A program made the translations under genes and the position numbers. From positions 128,781,708 to 128,845,707 of the forward strand of contig OZ038381.1 of assembly GCA_964036045.1 (NCBI GenBank): DNA of 64,000 bases, given 5' to 3'. The notes under the pieces are model-generated. The model did not search any database, had not been told where the DNA came from, and saw only the letters and a program-made list of their open reading frames with translations. This DNA comes from Eutreptiella sp. 'Long Island Sound 2002'. Its lineage: Eukaryota > Euglenozoa > Euglenophyceae > Eutreptiales > Eutreptiaceae. Of this stretch, positions 50,726 to 63,317 are shown in pieces (positions within the stretch are counted from its first letter, which is position 1; each line of letters starts with the position of its first letter).

Positions 50726-53560
50726 GGGGGGCCACACACCACCACAACACACCCCACCATGAGGGGGGCCACACACCAACGCAGCGCGCCCCACCATACA
50801 GGGGGCCACACACCACCACACATAACACAACGCCACACAACACAACACACCGCACCCCCACGCAGCACGCCCCACCAAGAGGGGGGCCACACACCAACGC
50901 AGCATGCCCCACCATGACGGGGCCACACACCACCACCACCACACACAACACAACGCCACAGAACACAACGCATCGCACCCCAACGCAACACGCCCCTCCA
51001 TGAGGGGGGCCACAGACCGGCGCACCACGCCTCACCATGAAGGGGGCCACACACCACCACAACAGACAACCCCACACAACACAAGACACCGCACCCCAAC
51101 GCAGCACGCCCCACCATGAGGGGGGCCACACACCAACGCAGCACGCCCCACCACGAGGGGGGCCACACAACAGCACCACACACAACAGAACGCCACACAA
51201 CACAACACACCGCACCCCAGCGCCACACAACGCAACACACCGCAGCACAGCCCCACCATGAGGGGCACCACTCACCAACGCAGCACGCCCCACCATGAGG
51301 GGGGCTACACACCACCACACACAACACAATGCCACACAACACAACACACCGCACCCCAACGCAGCACGCCCAACCAAGAGGGGGGCCACAAACCAACGCA
51401 GCACGCCCCACCCTGAGGGGGGCCGCACACCAACACAGCACGCCCCACCATACCGGGGGCCACACACCACAACGCCATACAGCACAACACACCGCACCCC
51501 AACGCAGCAGGCCCCAACATGCGGGGGGCCACACACCAACGCAGCACGCCCCATCATGAGGGGGGCCACACACCACCACCACACACAACACAACGCCAGG
51601 CAACACAACACACCGCACCCCAATGCACCACGCCTCACCATGACGGGGGCCACGCACCGGCGCAGCATGTTCCAACACGAGGGGTCCACAGACCACCACG
51701 CCACACAACACAACACACCGCAACGTGACGCGACACAACAAAACACAATCCAACACAGCCTAACCCCGAGTGCGGCTACACACCACCACGACACGCACCA
51801 CCATGAAGGGGGCCACACACCACCACAACAGACAAAGCCACACAACACAAGACACCGCACCCAAAAACAGCACGCCCCACCATGCAGGGGGCCACACACC
51901 AACGCAGCACGCCCCACCACGAGGGGGGCCACACACCAGCACCACACACGACACAACACCACATGAAACAACCTACCGCACCGCAACGCCACACAACACA
52001 ACAGAACGCAACGCAACACAGCCCCACCATGAGGGGGCCACACACCAACGCAGCACTCCCCACCATACGGGGGGTCACACACCAAAGCAGCACACCCCAC
52101 CTTGAGGGGGGCCACACACCAACGCAGCACGCGCCAGCATACGGGGGCCACACACAACAACGACACACAACACCATATATCACAAGAAACCGCACCCCAG
52201 CGCAGCACGCCCCACCATGAAGGGGGCCACACAGCACGACCACACCACAGAGCACAACAGAACACAACGGACCGCAACGCAACGCGACACAACAAATCAC
52301 ACCACGCCCCACCATGAGAAACACCACAAACCACCACACCACGCCCCACAATGAGGGGGGCCACACACCACCACAACACACAATGCCACACAACACAACA
52401 CACCGCACCCAAAAGCCGCATGCCCCACTATGCGGGGGGCCAAACACCAACGTAGCACGCCCCACCATGAGGGGGGCCACACACCACCACCACACCACAC
52501 AATGCAACGCAACACAACACAAGACACCGCAACGCAACGCAACACAACACAACACACCACGCCCCACCAAGAGGGGGGCCACACACAAACACAGCACGCC
52601 CCACCATGAAGGGGCCACACATCACCACAACACACGACGCCACACAACATAACACACTGCACCCCAATGCAGCACGCCCCACCATATAGGGCGCCACACA
52701 CCAACGCAGCACGCCCCACCATGAGGGGGGCCATACACCACCACCACACCACACAACGCAACACAACACAACACACCGCAACGCGACGCGACGCGACACA
52801 ACACAACACACCATGCTCCACCATGCGGGGGGCCACACACCAACGCAGCCAGCCCCAACATGAGGGGGCCACACACCACCACAACACACAACGCCACACA
52901 ACACAACACAGCGCACCCCAACACAGCCCGTCCCACCGTGGGGGGGGCCACACACCAACGCAGCACGCCCCACCGCCACACCACACAACGCAACACAACA
53001 CAACACAACACACCACAACGCGGCGCGACACAGCAGAACAATACATAGCCCCATCATGAAGGGGGCCACACACCAGAACAACACACGACGCCGAACAACA
53101 CAACACACCGCACCCCAATGCGGCACGCCCTACCATGCGGGGGGCCACACAGCAACGCAGCACACCCCACCATGAGGGGGGCCACACACCACCACACCAC
53201 ACAACGCAGCGCAACACAACACAACACACCGCAACGCGGCAGGACACAGCACAACACAACACAGCCCCACCATGAGGAGGGCCACACACCAACGCAGCGC
53301 GCGCCACCATGAGGGGTGGCACACACCACCACACCACGCCCCATCAGCAGGGGGCCACGCGCCACTACACCACGTCCCACCGTGCGGAGGACCACACACC
53401 ACTACAGCACCCCCACCATGAGGGGGACCACACACGCCCACAGCATGCTCCACCATGCGGGGGGCCACAAAGCACCACACCACGCCCCACAATGAGGGGG
53501 GCCACACACCACCACAACAAGCCCCACCATGAGGGGGGCCATACACCACCACACAACGGC
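50726..53560. repeat. Minisatellite with a 37-bp core unit
   Basis: The unit ACGCAGCACGCCCCACCATG followed by AGGGGGGCCACACACCA recurs dozens of times. It is interleaved with 40-90-bp CAACACAACACACCGCACCC spacers. Each core carries an inverted GCCCC...GGGGGC pair. It ends near 53560, where unique sequence starts. Confidence 0.85.
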
Positions 53561-54664
53561 AACCGACCGCCAATGGCCCAACAGACCTGACAGCAGGAGA
53601 AACCGGCCATCATGCGGCGGACCCGACGCCACGGCAACAAAAACGGCCACACATAGCGCTGGCGACAACACGACAACCACACACCCATACAGGACGAGCG
53701 CATAGCCGGCCAAATTAACGAGGGCAACAGCGTAAACCCCCGACAAGCCGACCACGTGCGGCTACGACGACGCCGAACGAACACAACGCGCCGGCTACAC
53801 CCCGGTCGCAGCACACCGAACCCTGCATCTGAGATGCCGGCCACGACAAGACCTAGACCACGACGACTCGCGCGGGCCTTCACACGAATACCCCAATTGA
53901 GCCCAAAACGCGACAGCGCTCGCAGCAGCAGAAAAGACCAAACGACGAACAAGCCGACCATGATGCTGCTAACACAACCATGCACCAACCAAACCGCTGC
54001 AGCAGCAACGACGCGACCATAAACAGACCACACGCAAGCCGGCCAACAGCGAACCCGCCAGGCATGCAAGGGTACAAACGGCAACGGCGTCCCGCGGGTT
54101 GGTGACACCATGGTGCGCCACGCCCGCCGACGACCATACCCACGGACACGACAGAACACCGCAACTCTACCATTATACAACTGACAAACTTACGGCAACA
54201 AACTACTTCAAACCCCCGGCCCCCCGGGAGAGCGCAAGCTCGACCAAGTCAGGAGGCCTGAGTGTGCGACACGGCATGCGATTCCCGTAGCACGTGCTTC
54301 TTCAAGTCGCCTCACGCCTACTGAAAACCAACCCAGGTCGGGGTCCCTGCAGGACAGGGCCTTTGGCCTGGCTCCCGGCCCCTGGGCCCCAGAATCCAGA
54401 GGTTGATGAGGATGTGTGATGAGACCCTCCCCCACGTATCATCTGCCCGAATGAGAGGAATGTGAGACTTCGGTCGAACATGGGTTACCTCTCTGGGCAG
54501 AAACCGCCATAGGGTACTGCTCGCGGCGACCGCGCCCTCCTACCCTGAGGGGAAGCCGCTTTGTGGGGGCACGTGCAGTAGGGCTGTGGGTGGGTGAGCA
54601 AAAGCCCCTTGGTAAGACCCCCCAGCGGGGCAACCCCAGTCCCAAGATGACCTACCTACGTACC
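53561..54664. other. Unique sequence, no recognisable gene
   Basis: Non-repetitive by eye, with only short open frames lacking motifs. It separates the minisatellite from interspersed repeat copy C. Confidence 0.4.
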
Positions 54665-56392
54665 TCCATGGAAGATCAAGTTGCCATGACACATGCAAAG
54701 CAAAGAAATGATAAACCAAGGAATCAGGAATTGCTTTGCCTTGCGGAGCAACGACCGAGCTACTTTCCTCCCTTCCGGTGCATCTATCTCAGCCACATCC
54801 ACTTCCACTTCACTTCCACTAGGTCTCCTCCAGCTTCAAGGAACTTGTGATGCCCCATGCACGTAGGCATGGCACTGCCGAAGCAGATCAGTCTCCCCAA
54901 GGGCGACAGCCGGTGTGGGCGGAGGCACCACACCAGGGTTTAGCCAATTCGCAATTCTGGGCCTTCTATCATCCGCTGGAGGTGCCCCAGCTTCCGATTC
55001 GCTTCCATTTGTGTAACAGGACGGAACTAACACTATTAGCAACCATTGGGAAGAATTTTCACACAATCCGCCCGCATTGCAGAACAGAGAGCACGCGCAC
55101 GCCAACAGGAACACGAGAAGGGCGCGCGAACACACATCAGGCCTGGTCTGAACGAGAAATGTGAAATTCTGCATCCTGTGAACGATGAATAATATAAATT
55201 CGGAATTTCTCTGAATTTATACCCGAGACTGCTGAGATCGCTGAAATTGGTGATAGAGATGCGGCCAAATGGGATCCGAACTGGCTTCACCCCCCTTCCC
55301 AGAGCATTGTCACCTCCTCGGAAAAACATAAAGAGGGCGGGAGGATCCCGGTTATTCCCTTGGCACGCACCTCATTGTGGGAGGTTACCACATACACCCT
55401 GGCCACGCGCCCCAGTGATCGTGGGGAGGTAGGATAGGAACTCAAAAGAATGAAGTCCCTCCGGTCACCACTAAACCTAAAGGCATAGGCTCGGCGGCTC
55501 AAAGATAGACACATAGCAACGTCGTCGACCAGTCTACATAAAAGACCACAAACAGGTATATGATGCTTGGCATGCACAGCAGTAACCCCTTGCATGACCC
55601 GCACTCTCACCATGAGAGTATTGGATCACCTCCAGGAGACATTGGCACTCTCGAGAGGGAGATGACACTGCGCCGTGACAAGCGTACACACAAACAACAG
55701 AGTTTTTTTTTTGATTTCGGAAGCACGAAAATTTTCCGAATTTTTTGTCGGGTCGAATGTTCCGAATTCATCTCCACGGATGAGATGAGCTCCAACAGAC
55801 GTCGCCATTGCGTCTGGCTCGCGAAACAATGCTCTTGGATCCGGTGGAACCGGCCCAAGGTGCCCAAAATGTGGACAAATGAGCAAAAAAAGTTCAACTA
55901 AAAATAGTAACATTTGTTACTAAAAATAGCACAAGCGAAAAACTGAAGTCTCCAAACTGAGGGACCCTTGGGGGGAACAGACCTCAACAATGCGATGGCG
56001 ACAGCTTTTGGATGGCTGCGGATTCAGAGGAAACGCGAAGCAGGGCCACTATGGTGGAGTTCTAAAAATGGAAATTTTGCTACTAAAAATAGTGCAAGTG
56101 TTCTAAAACTGGAATGTGGTCTGCTAAAAATAGAAATAGTAGTTGGGAAGGGATTTATCACAACGCGTGGTCGCCATTGCGTCTGGCGACCTCCAAATAG
56201 GTGCAATCGTTCCCAAATATGGCAAAAACAAAGCAACAAAGCAAGGTAGGTGAGAAGATCGAAGCAGAGAAAACATCAACTTCATAACAGCCATACACTC
56301 TGGAATTCCAACCTAGAAGTCCACGAACAATCCGGTATAGCAGGGGTGTTGCTCCCGCCGATGCACTTACCAAAGGCTCCATCCAAAAAAAT
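54665..56392 (-). repeat. 1.7-kb interspersed repeat, copy C
   Basis: Full-length match to 36524-38254. It has four exact CTAAAAATAG sites (55898, 55920, 56083, 56124) and the donor-like site (complement at 56364-56371). It lies about 250 bp beyond the second chromovirus, but no polypurine tract precedes it on the minus strand, so it is not clearly that element's LTR. Confidence 0.8.
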
Positions 56393-56643
56393 AGGAAATT
56401 CTGAAGGCTTCTTGACAACCATGGTTCCGTGGGAATCCCCTGAGCAAGCTGTGATCGATTGTGCGCACAAAAAAAATGAACAAGACCCAAGACTGATCTT
56501 TGATCCAAATGCCCGTCTCATATCAATGAAATTAAGGTGGGAGGTAATTGGGAGGTTCTGAGCCGTGGCACTTGCATCACTGCGGCAAAAGAATCAAAAG
56601 CAAATATATGGATGCACAAAAATATGCGTAGGGAGCGATGGCC
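56393..56643 (-). other. 3' flank of the decayed chromovirus
   Basis: Sequence between the chromodomain stop and repeat C. No polypurine tract or LTR start could be identified. The element's 3' LTR is therefore missing or too decayed to see. Confidence 0.4.
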
Positions 56644-57422
56644 TCAATCTGGGTCGCCCATGACCAAGTGAACCAGCACATCCTTGACATCCAACTTGAC
56701 TTTCTTGGCTTTGAGGTAGTCCAACCACACGGACGTGTATCGCGGCACAAAGCTGAGTGAAGGATCCCACGAGTCCCTCGATGCTGCAAAACCTTTCCAT
56801 CAGACCTTGTAAAACTGTCTCCCTGGTGTGCTGGGATCCGGCTTGTCCGAGAGGATGTGCTCGGCGGTGTACTCGTCCCCCTCCCCGTCGTTGTCGCAGT
56901 CGAAGGCGTCCGCGGTACAGCCCGGCCATGCGGATCCGGTTCCCGCAAGAGCAACTGATTGTGATCCTGCTGCACTATTTTGTTGTTCCCCACTTGGATC
57001 ACATGCACTTCTTGCCCGGTTGTCCGCAAAATGACACCGGGTATGTGCCATGACTGCTGCCGGTGCCGCGACAAGACGTCCTTGTGGTTCCGCTCCACCC
57101 ACACGGTGTCCTTGAGCCGACATTTCTGATCTTCCGCGGATTGGAAATACTCAGCCCTCCTCGCATGTTCTGCCACCATGGCATCACACACTTTGTTGGC
57201 CGTGTCCTCGGCTTCAGACATCATGGCATTGGCCGACCTTGCCACACTACCATGGTTCATCCACGGGAGAGTACGTGAAACTCCAGTCTGCAGGAATAAG
57301 ATACGACCGGGGGACAAACCAGATGGTCCGGGTAAATCGTGGTATGCCTGCAGAACCCTCCAAAGGAAATGATATCAATATCTACCCGGCTCCTCAATAT
57401 GCAATTGACGGAATTTTTCGAA
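56644..57422 (-). pseudogene. Integrase C-terminus and chromodomain (decayed)
   Basis: One frame (from 57317) gives the integrase tail (KDTVWVERNH, PGVILRTTGQEVHVIQVGNN). Another gives the chromodomain: DEYTAEHILSDKPDPSTPG, RQFYKV, then TGA (56802-56800), then WKGFAASRDSWDP and SFVPRYTSVWLDYL to a stop at 56644. The TGA sits where the sister has Arg (FKVRWRGY). A frameshift separates the two parts. Confidence 0.8.
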
Positions 57423-57986
57423 TCATTGCCTGCCTGCCACCTCCGCTCTTCCGTTCGAACTGCTGTGATATGCCACCGTCTTGGCATGCCTAACGCCCAT
57501 GTACTTGCACATCGTGCGAGACCATGCACCGACCAACTGCGAGCCCCTGTCGCTGCATATCATGGCTGGGACATCAATTACCGTCACCCAATGCCGGATC
57601 ATTGCTTGGGCCACGATCTTGGCTTGCAGCCCCATTCAGTGCTTGTCCCTCTTGTCTGTCTTCTTGGATTTTTTGCTCGGAACCGCCACAATATATCCGC
57701 TGTGGCGATTGACTGCAAAAATGACACAGTCAAAGACCTCGCCTTCCACGGTGACTTCCAGCATCGCAAAGACATCCATTGAAATTGACCTCATGGGACT
57801 CTCTGGAATGGCCGTGTACACGGGGTTTCCAGGAGTTGACCAGATGGAAATTTTGGTGGCCCTGCAGACCACACACGCCTTGCGCCCTGCGTAATAACCC
57901 AGAGGGAACAAAAATCTCAAAATCCGAGCCCTTCTGCAAACAATCTCGTCCCGGATGCAACAACTGAGCGTTGTGCCAATGGTCAA
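57423..57986 (-). pseudogene. Integrase zinc finger and catalytic core (decayed)
   Basis: Frame 2 shows CVVCRATK (the CxxC of the zinc domain), SISMDVFAM (first catalytic Asp), CSDRGSQ (second Asp) and SNGRAEVAG (catalytic Glu). These match the sister's AMDVF, CSDRG and SNGRAE. A stop falls between the first two motifs (57636) and another at 57423 after AGRQ. Confidence 0.85.
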
Positions 57987-58650
57987 TCAAGTCCTCCAAC
58001 CGGTATTCGGGAACCAAAAGGTTGTCCTTGAGGAAGAGCTTGTCCCCGTCTTCCGTCAATCCTTCCGTCCAATCGTCGTCCGATGGCGCACTCACCGCAT
58101 TCCAGTACTTGAGCCAATGGTCCGAGTTTGCATAATCATCGGACCTATCCTCAATCAAAACCAATTGTACTCCTTCAGTGGCTCGTACCATGTCCTCCTC
58201 TTTCATTTGCGCCTCCACCGCTTGCACCTTGGTATCTCGGACTTGGGCCAGCTCCGCGCGGGATCCCATCACCACGAAGCATTTGGCCTCGCCTTCTTCC
58301 AGGAGACGCTCCGCCTCGATGATACGCTTGGCCTCTGCAGTCTGCTCGGCGTCGCCTTGCATGGAGATGTCTCTCCATGCCTTCCCGGCTGGGTAGGCCC
58401 AACGACTGAGGCAATCGGCCAGAGTGTTGTCCTTTCCGGGCACATACACTACGTTCAAGTCAAATTTGGCTAGCGTCTCGTGCCACTGGGCGCGTCCGGC
58501 TGCAGGACCCGAGGGGATGTCGACGTGCTCCTTGTGCCAACTCCGCAAACTTTGATGGTCGGTGCACACAACAATGGGTTGGTAACCAATATGCCCTGAC
58601 CACTCCGGCAAGGCGCAGATAATGGGATACGTCTCTTTTTCCCTTGCAGT
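57730..58650 (-). pseudogene. RNase H domain C-terminal part and linker (decayed)
   Basis: Same frame as the RT segment. It begins TAREKETYPI just after TGA (58653-58651), then CTDHQSLRSWHKEHVD and DNTLADCLSRWAYPAG. The TGA replaces the Trp of the sister's RRTWTPREK. It ends after a frameshift within the integrase zinc-finger region. Confidence 0.85.
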
Positions 58651-60486
58651 TCAAGTGCGGCGTTGCCCCTCCGCCAAAACTCTACTCCAAAAGGCCACTG
58701 GGACATGGGACCCATCCTCTTGGATCTGCTCCAGGACTGCTCCCACGGCATAATCCGATGCATCGGTGCAGAGCACAAATCCTTTGTCCGGACTGATGAG
58801 GAATAATCCCAACTCTCCTAGGAAAGTTCTCTTGAGCGTCTCGAAGGCTTCGTCCGCCTCCGTTGTCCAAGCCAGCTTTTTTTTGCTCCCCTTGCGCCCA
58901 TCAAACTTCTGAACCTGCAGCATCTTGTGCAATGGTCCCGAGAGTTTGGCATACATTCGTACGTAACCCGAATAATAATTGCATAATCCCATGAACGATA
59001 GCAACTCGCTGATGGTGGTGGGTTGCGCCCAATCGTTCAAGGCGGCCAACTTGCCCGGCATCGGCCTGCGTTGCCCATGACCAACCAACTGTCCCGCAAA
59101 TTCGACCTCCTTCACGAATAAGGATGCCTTTGTCGGCTTGCATACCATCTGTCGGCGATCTAGGACGTCGAGCACTCGTCTCAAGTTTTTTTCGTTGGCC
59201 TTGATCATTTCATCCTTCGACATGTCCCCTGTGCCAGACCCGATAATGATGTCATCGACGAACGGGTCCGCACAATCCCGCACAGGTCCCAGCAGATCCT
59301 CCATCATGCGTTGGAATACCGCGTTGCCATTATTGGCTCCAATCGGCACCACTTTCCATTGCATGGGGCCAAGTGGCGTACGCATCGCTGTACCCGCCCT
59401 GGATTGCTCATGCAGCGGCATCTGCTGACAACCATGTTTGAGGTCTAACACCGTGAAGATGCGCTTCGAGGCCTGTTTTTGCAGGATAGTGTCAATTAAG
59501 GGAAGAGAGTACGAGTCATGCTCGGTTTGCTCGTTCAACCCCCAATAATCAACGACTAACCGCCATTCGCCCTTCTCCTTCTTGTGTGCAATAAATGCTG
59601 GGCTTGCCCACCGACTGTCGGAAGGTTCTATCCATCCACGCTCGGTAAATTTCTTCAACAGCTTTTTCATGGCCTCCGCCCGCTCACCTTGAGGCTGAAA
59701 TTCTCGATGCCAATATACTTTTGAGTTGGGCTTCAATTTAGTCCATGCGGTGCCAAATCGACCTCGATCCAGTGGATTTTTGTTGGCCACACCGCGGAAC
59801 AACCGTGGATGATCCTTCACCCATCTTTCCCGCAGCTCATTCACTCTTGGACTTTCCCTTGCTTCTTGGGCCGCAGCTGTGGGCACGGTCACCACTGACC
59901 AAATTGCCGTATAGCTTTCCTCCGGATTCCTCTCTGATATTTCCTCATCCGTCATACCCTCTTTAACATCGTGGGTCTGCAGCCCCGCCGATAACTTTCT
60001 GAATTCTTGGATATTGAATGGGATGTCGGGCTTCGATCCGATACTCGAGCGTGGGAAATTCCACGTGGGTGGGTCGGAACCCACAGGCTCATCTTGATCG
60101 GCCATGTGGTCAATCACCCTCGCCACGAACTCATTCTTGGTGAGTTTCCCCGTAATGAAATTTTGATCGTCCCACCAATAAGGAGATTTGACCCGGCTTC
60201 TTGCCTGCTTGGCTGCCACACGGTCATGCATCCCATCCTTCATGTAGTGGACAAGACGATCAATCTCGTCAAACAACAAGGTCTTGACTTCCACCTTGGG
60301 GTCGCTGCTCCCCTGGAACATAATCCTCATGGACACGGCATGTATCCTTCGGATCAAAGCCTCATCGCCCGTGGAATGGTATTTTGTACCTTCCACATAA
60401 TACGCGTGGGTTGACCATGCCTGTCTCAGTGACGGCAAAGAAGTTCCCGTGGCGTCCACAAATATCTCCTCATCTGGCGCAAACAC
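58651..60486 (-). pseudogene. Reverse transcriptase (decayed pol)
   Basis: An uninterrupted 611-codon stretch. WRLVVDYWGLNEQTEHDS, FTVLDLKHGCQQMPLHEQSR (motif A, with Cys-Gln where the sister has Tyr-His), VVPIGANNGNAVFQRMM (motif B) and FVDD at 409-412 (motif C). It continues through LNDWAQPTTISELLSFMGLC and the start of RNase H (CTDASDYAVGAVLEQ). It keeps the Trp that is TGA in the sister copy (24496). Confidence 0.9.
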
Positions 60487-61104
60487 AAATTCATTCTAGG
60501 CGATGGTATCGATCTTGGATCTTAGAACTTTGCCACAGGGGTCCCCTGAGCCGAGTCCAGTCAGCAACAAGACTTTTTTGGCTGTATGGGCGATAATTTT
60601 GTTCACGATCCGTTCCGAATCCCGTTGAGCTCCGTGTACATACAGACGGCACCACCTTTCTGCGCCCCAGTGTTTGTTTCACGCCGAGTCACCCTTGTGC
60701 CAGTACCTCGCGCACTTTTGCAACTTGGGTGCCTCTTTTGATGCGAAGACATCCGTCGACGGTGTGTCCATACCTAAGCCTTCCATCATGCGACAATAAG
60801 CATCCCAGGATAGACCATATTCCTGAAGGTGCTCACCATCGCCAGCTTTGCACTAAGTTTCCACTGCTTTCACCGCACGAACAATTTTCTCCTCCTCATC
60901 TCCGGTCCATTGGGATCCACCAGGGGCATAATCGGTCGATAGCCATGAAGGCCTCTCGTTTGCCTCAGGGATGAGTGTGGCACGATGTGGCCATGCTCGG
61001 GCTGAATTGCTGACCATGAACTCATAGCCCACTGTGACATCGCCATCGGAGAGATCAGCCTCGTAGAATTTCGCATAGAGCATCAAGCGTTTTGCTTGGT
61101 CCGG
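60487..61104 (-). pseudogene. Extra domain between protease and RT (decayed)
   Basis: The frame reads through several stops: KFYEADLSDGDVTVGYEFM (end of protease), then DVFASKEAPKLQKCARYWHK, GDSA, TGA (60681-60679), NKHWG. This matches the sister's DAFFSGTSAHL...YW..DSAWKKHWG, with TGA in place of Trp. A TAG near 60853 and another near 60487 also interrupt it. Confidence 0.75.
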
Positions 61105-61677
61105 TCAATCCACTCGGTCATGCTCCCGAAATTCCAAGCCAAGTTCGGCTTCACGGGCTCCTCCGCCCATGATCCCCCTGTTTGCGACCGTGAGGCGCAA
61201 TGATCGGTCACTGCTCTTCAGACATGTGTCTGAAACCAGTCCATTCCGCAGCAAGCTTACCTGTGCCCCAGTATCCACCAAGACATCCTCAATCACTTCT
61301 TTCCGTCCACACATTACCCGCACCCTCAAGTGCAATTGCCTCCCATCGCCATGTGGTGTACGGACGACTCTCACAGCATGCAACTCTAGCACGGACGGGT
61401 GCATAAGGACTTCCAACGTGTGATCACGTATCTCATACATTTTGGTTTGGTCCTGCCCATCCACGGGACTGTCCCTGGTGTCTCCAACCTTCTTGTCTCA
61501 GCTGCAAATATTCAGTTGTACTTCTCTTGGCAGGGCGTCCCATGGATTGGCACTGGCTGAACTCAGTGGTTTTGGCTCCTTTAAAACCTTCTTCGGCACC
61601 ATAGATGCCTTCTTCGATTGGATTCCACTGATTTTCTGAGGAGAGTCCTCTGCTGTCCCACTCCCGTGGGGGCCTCC
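61105..61677 (-). pseudogene. Aspartic protease (decayed pol N-terminus)
   Basis: DVLVDTGAQVSLL (D64 from codon 61464) is the retroviral-type protease active site, and TVANRGIMGGGAREA matches the sister's VANGQYMVGGTKEA. The frame is the same as the preceding gag tail, separated by TAA (61680-61678), with one more TGA inside the linker. It ends in TGA at 61105, where the sister has Arg (LSRPD). Confidence 0.85.
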
Positions 61678-62248
61678 TTAAGTTCCGTCAACCACAGCCC
61701 TGTCTTGCTGCCAATTGCCTGGCCATGGGGCAGTTCTCTCGTTCCGTAAGGCCTTGAGCGCTTCCATGCCCCGCATTAACAAATCCGCCACTTCCTCGAT
61801 TTGTCTAAATATGCGGTCACCCCCAAGCCCTTGTCCTTCCGAGCCTCCACCAGCACTTTGTCCACGTTTCCAAGCATTCATACGCTTCTCTTTGGGCACC
61901 TTCTCGGGGTGGGCTTGGAAGTACGCCTTCTTGTCCTCCGCGTAGATCTTGCACGTCTTATGATCGTGTTTGTGTGTGAATATTCTTCCCATAACAGATC
62001 CAGCATCCGTCATGTTCCCCCTTGTATTCCTTGAAGGAGAGAGGCGGATTGCCGATCCTGGGCGGCGGTTTCCCCATTCCTCCATGGAGTGGTGCTCTCC
62101 TCCACTTCGACTTGCCCTGCCCATGCTCCTTCGTGTTGTGCGCCAAAAACGCAAAGAAGTGCGCCTCCTCATGATCCTCCCGGGTCATACTCTCACCGCC
62201 GGATGACCCTCGACCATCTTCCCAACTCCCGCCGCGATCATCTTGCAC
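61678..62248 (-). pseudogene. Gag zinc-knuckle region (decayed)
   Basis: One frame reads PPRIGNPPLSFKEY and CWICYGKN. After a frameshift the next reads HKHDHKTCKIYAEDKKAYFQ and a basic tail ending in TAA at 61678. Together they match the sister's RIGDPPLSFGEF, CFVCYG and HDH-TC, and so define the shared zinc motif C-x2-C-YG...HDH-x-TC. Confidence 0.8.
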
Positions 62249-62399
62249 CTCTCAATGATGTCGGTCTTTGCGGCGATCATGGTTCCCATTGTTGTGAGGG
62301 TGTATCATATGCGCTCGTTTTTGGAGTTGAGCTTCGACTGGACGCTCACGTACTGGATGATGGAGTCAAGGCTCATTCGCGCGGGTATCATCTGCAACT

Positions 62400-63317
62400 T
62401 CAGCTTTTCCCGCGTCTCCATTCAGCGTTGTTTAGTTGAACGAGACGTTCAGCCGCGGTCTCGCCAAACACCACCACGTACACCGAATTCTTCAACGAGA
62501 TCATCCGCTCTCGCGCTCCGAGGTTCCGTCGAAAATATTCCATAATGCCCGGGAGCTGCTCCTCCAGCGACATGATGTGTACCGCCATATGTTTCTTGGT
62601 CCGCTTCTTCTCCTCGTCTTCCACCCTGTTCTTCCAATAGGAAGGAAGGACATTCCGCAAGAGGTGACAAATCTTGCCCGATTTCGACCAATCCTCAAAT
62701 TGCTTCAGAAGTCGGCGGTACTTTGGAAGATATCTCCTCCACTCTCTCAACAGCAGCTGCCCACGTTCCAGGTTGAGAGGTATTGCCCATAACTCATTGA
62801 GCTTTTGGTTTGGGGTATCCACCCTTTTATCCTGCTCCAACCAGTCCAAACACTGCTCCCCAATACGGATCCTATTCTCCCAAATCGCGTCACGTAAGTC
62901 CGCCTTCAACTCCGGAGCGAAATGGTGTGGGAAGGTACGACATGCTCACTAGTCTCGGGCATCCGGTCCAAACCACATCTCACCCACGACTTCCTCGGTG
63001 AACTCTTCCCAATCTAAGATGAAATTCCCAACGGTGGCGGGGTTGGCGTCGTAATGGGGTATTGTCACACCCTGGAGGTCTTCGATACGTACAGCGTCTC
63101 CAATGTCCGAAGCAATGACGCCAGCAAGTCGGATACTTTCCCCAACCCCATTGCCCAGGGAGTTGGAGTAGACTCCTCGGGTCTCCGTGTCTTCTCGCGG
63201 TCCAGATTTGGTTACTTCCATGCTCGGACCGACCATGGTCCATATGCCCGACCGTGGATCTTGCAGCCATGATTCCCCACTTGATCCTCCACGTATTTCC
63301 GAATCCATTTCGGCTAC
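62400..63317 (-). pseudogene. Gag capsid-like region (decayed)
   Basis: HYDANPATVGNFILDWEEF is followed by TAG-TGA at 62951-62946, then LRDAIWENRIRIGEQCLDWL, LLLREWRRYLPKYRR and LLRNVLPSYWKNRV. These align with the sister's YDGNPLNLDRFLEKLDDW, REWRDFRGKY and LLSMLPEAWIKRV. A frameshift near 62405 leads into MIPARMSLDSIIQYV, matching PIPARMSCEEILEWV. Confidence 0.8.

Noticed and set aside
48792-52421. A 1,209-codon open frame on the minus strand
   Set aside because: It is the complement of CA-rich low-complexity DNA and the 37-bp minisatellite. The translation is a monotonous Val/Cys/Trp/Leu mix with no domain.
50726-53560. CRISPR-like look of the 37-bp repeats
   Set aside because: Spacers are themselves repetitive CA-rich sequence, units vary, no cas genes are present and the window is eukaryotic.
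54665-56392. Repeat copy C as the 3' LTR of the decayed chromovirus
   Set aside because: It lacks TG...CA ends, no polypurine tract precedes it, and the same repeat occurs at 36524 without any gypsy gene nearby.
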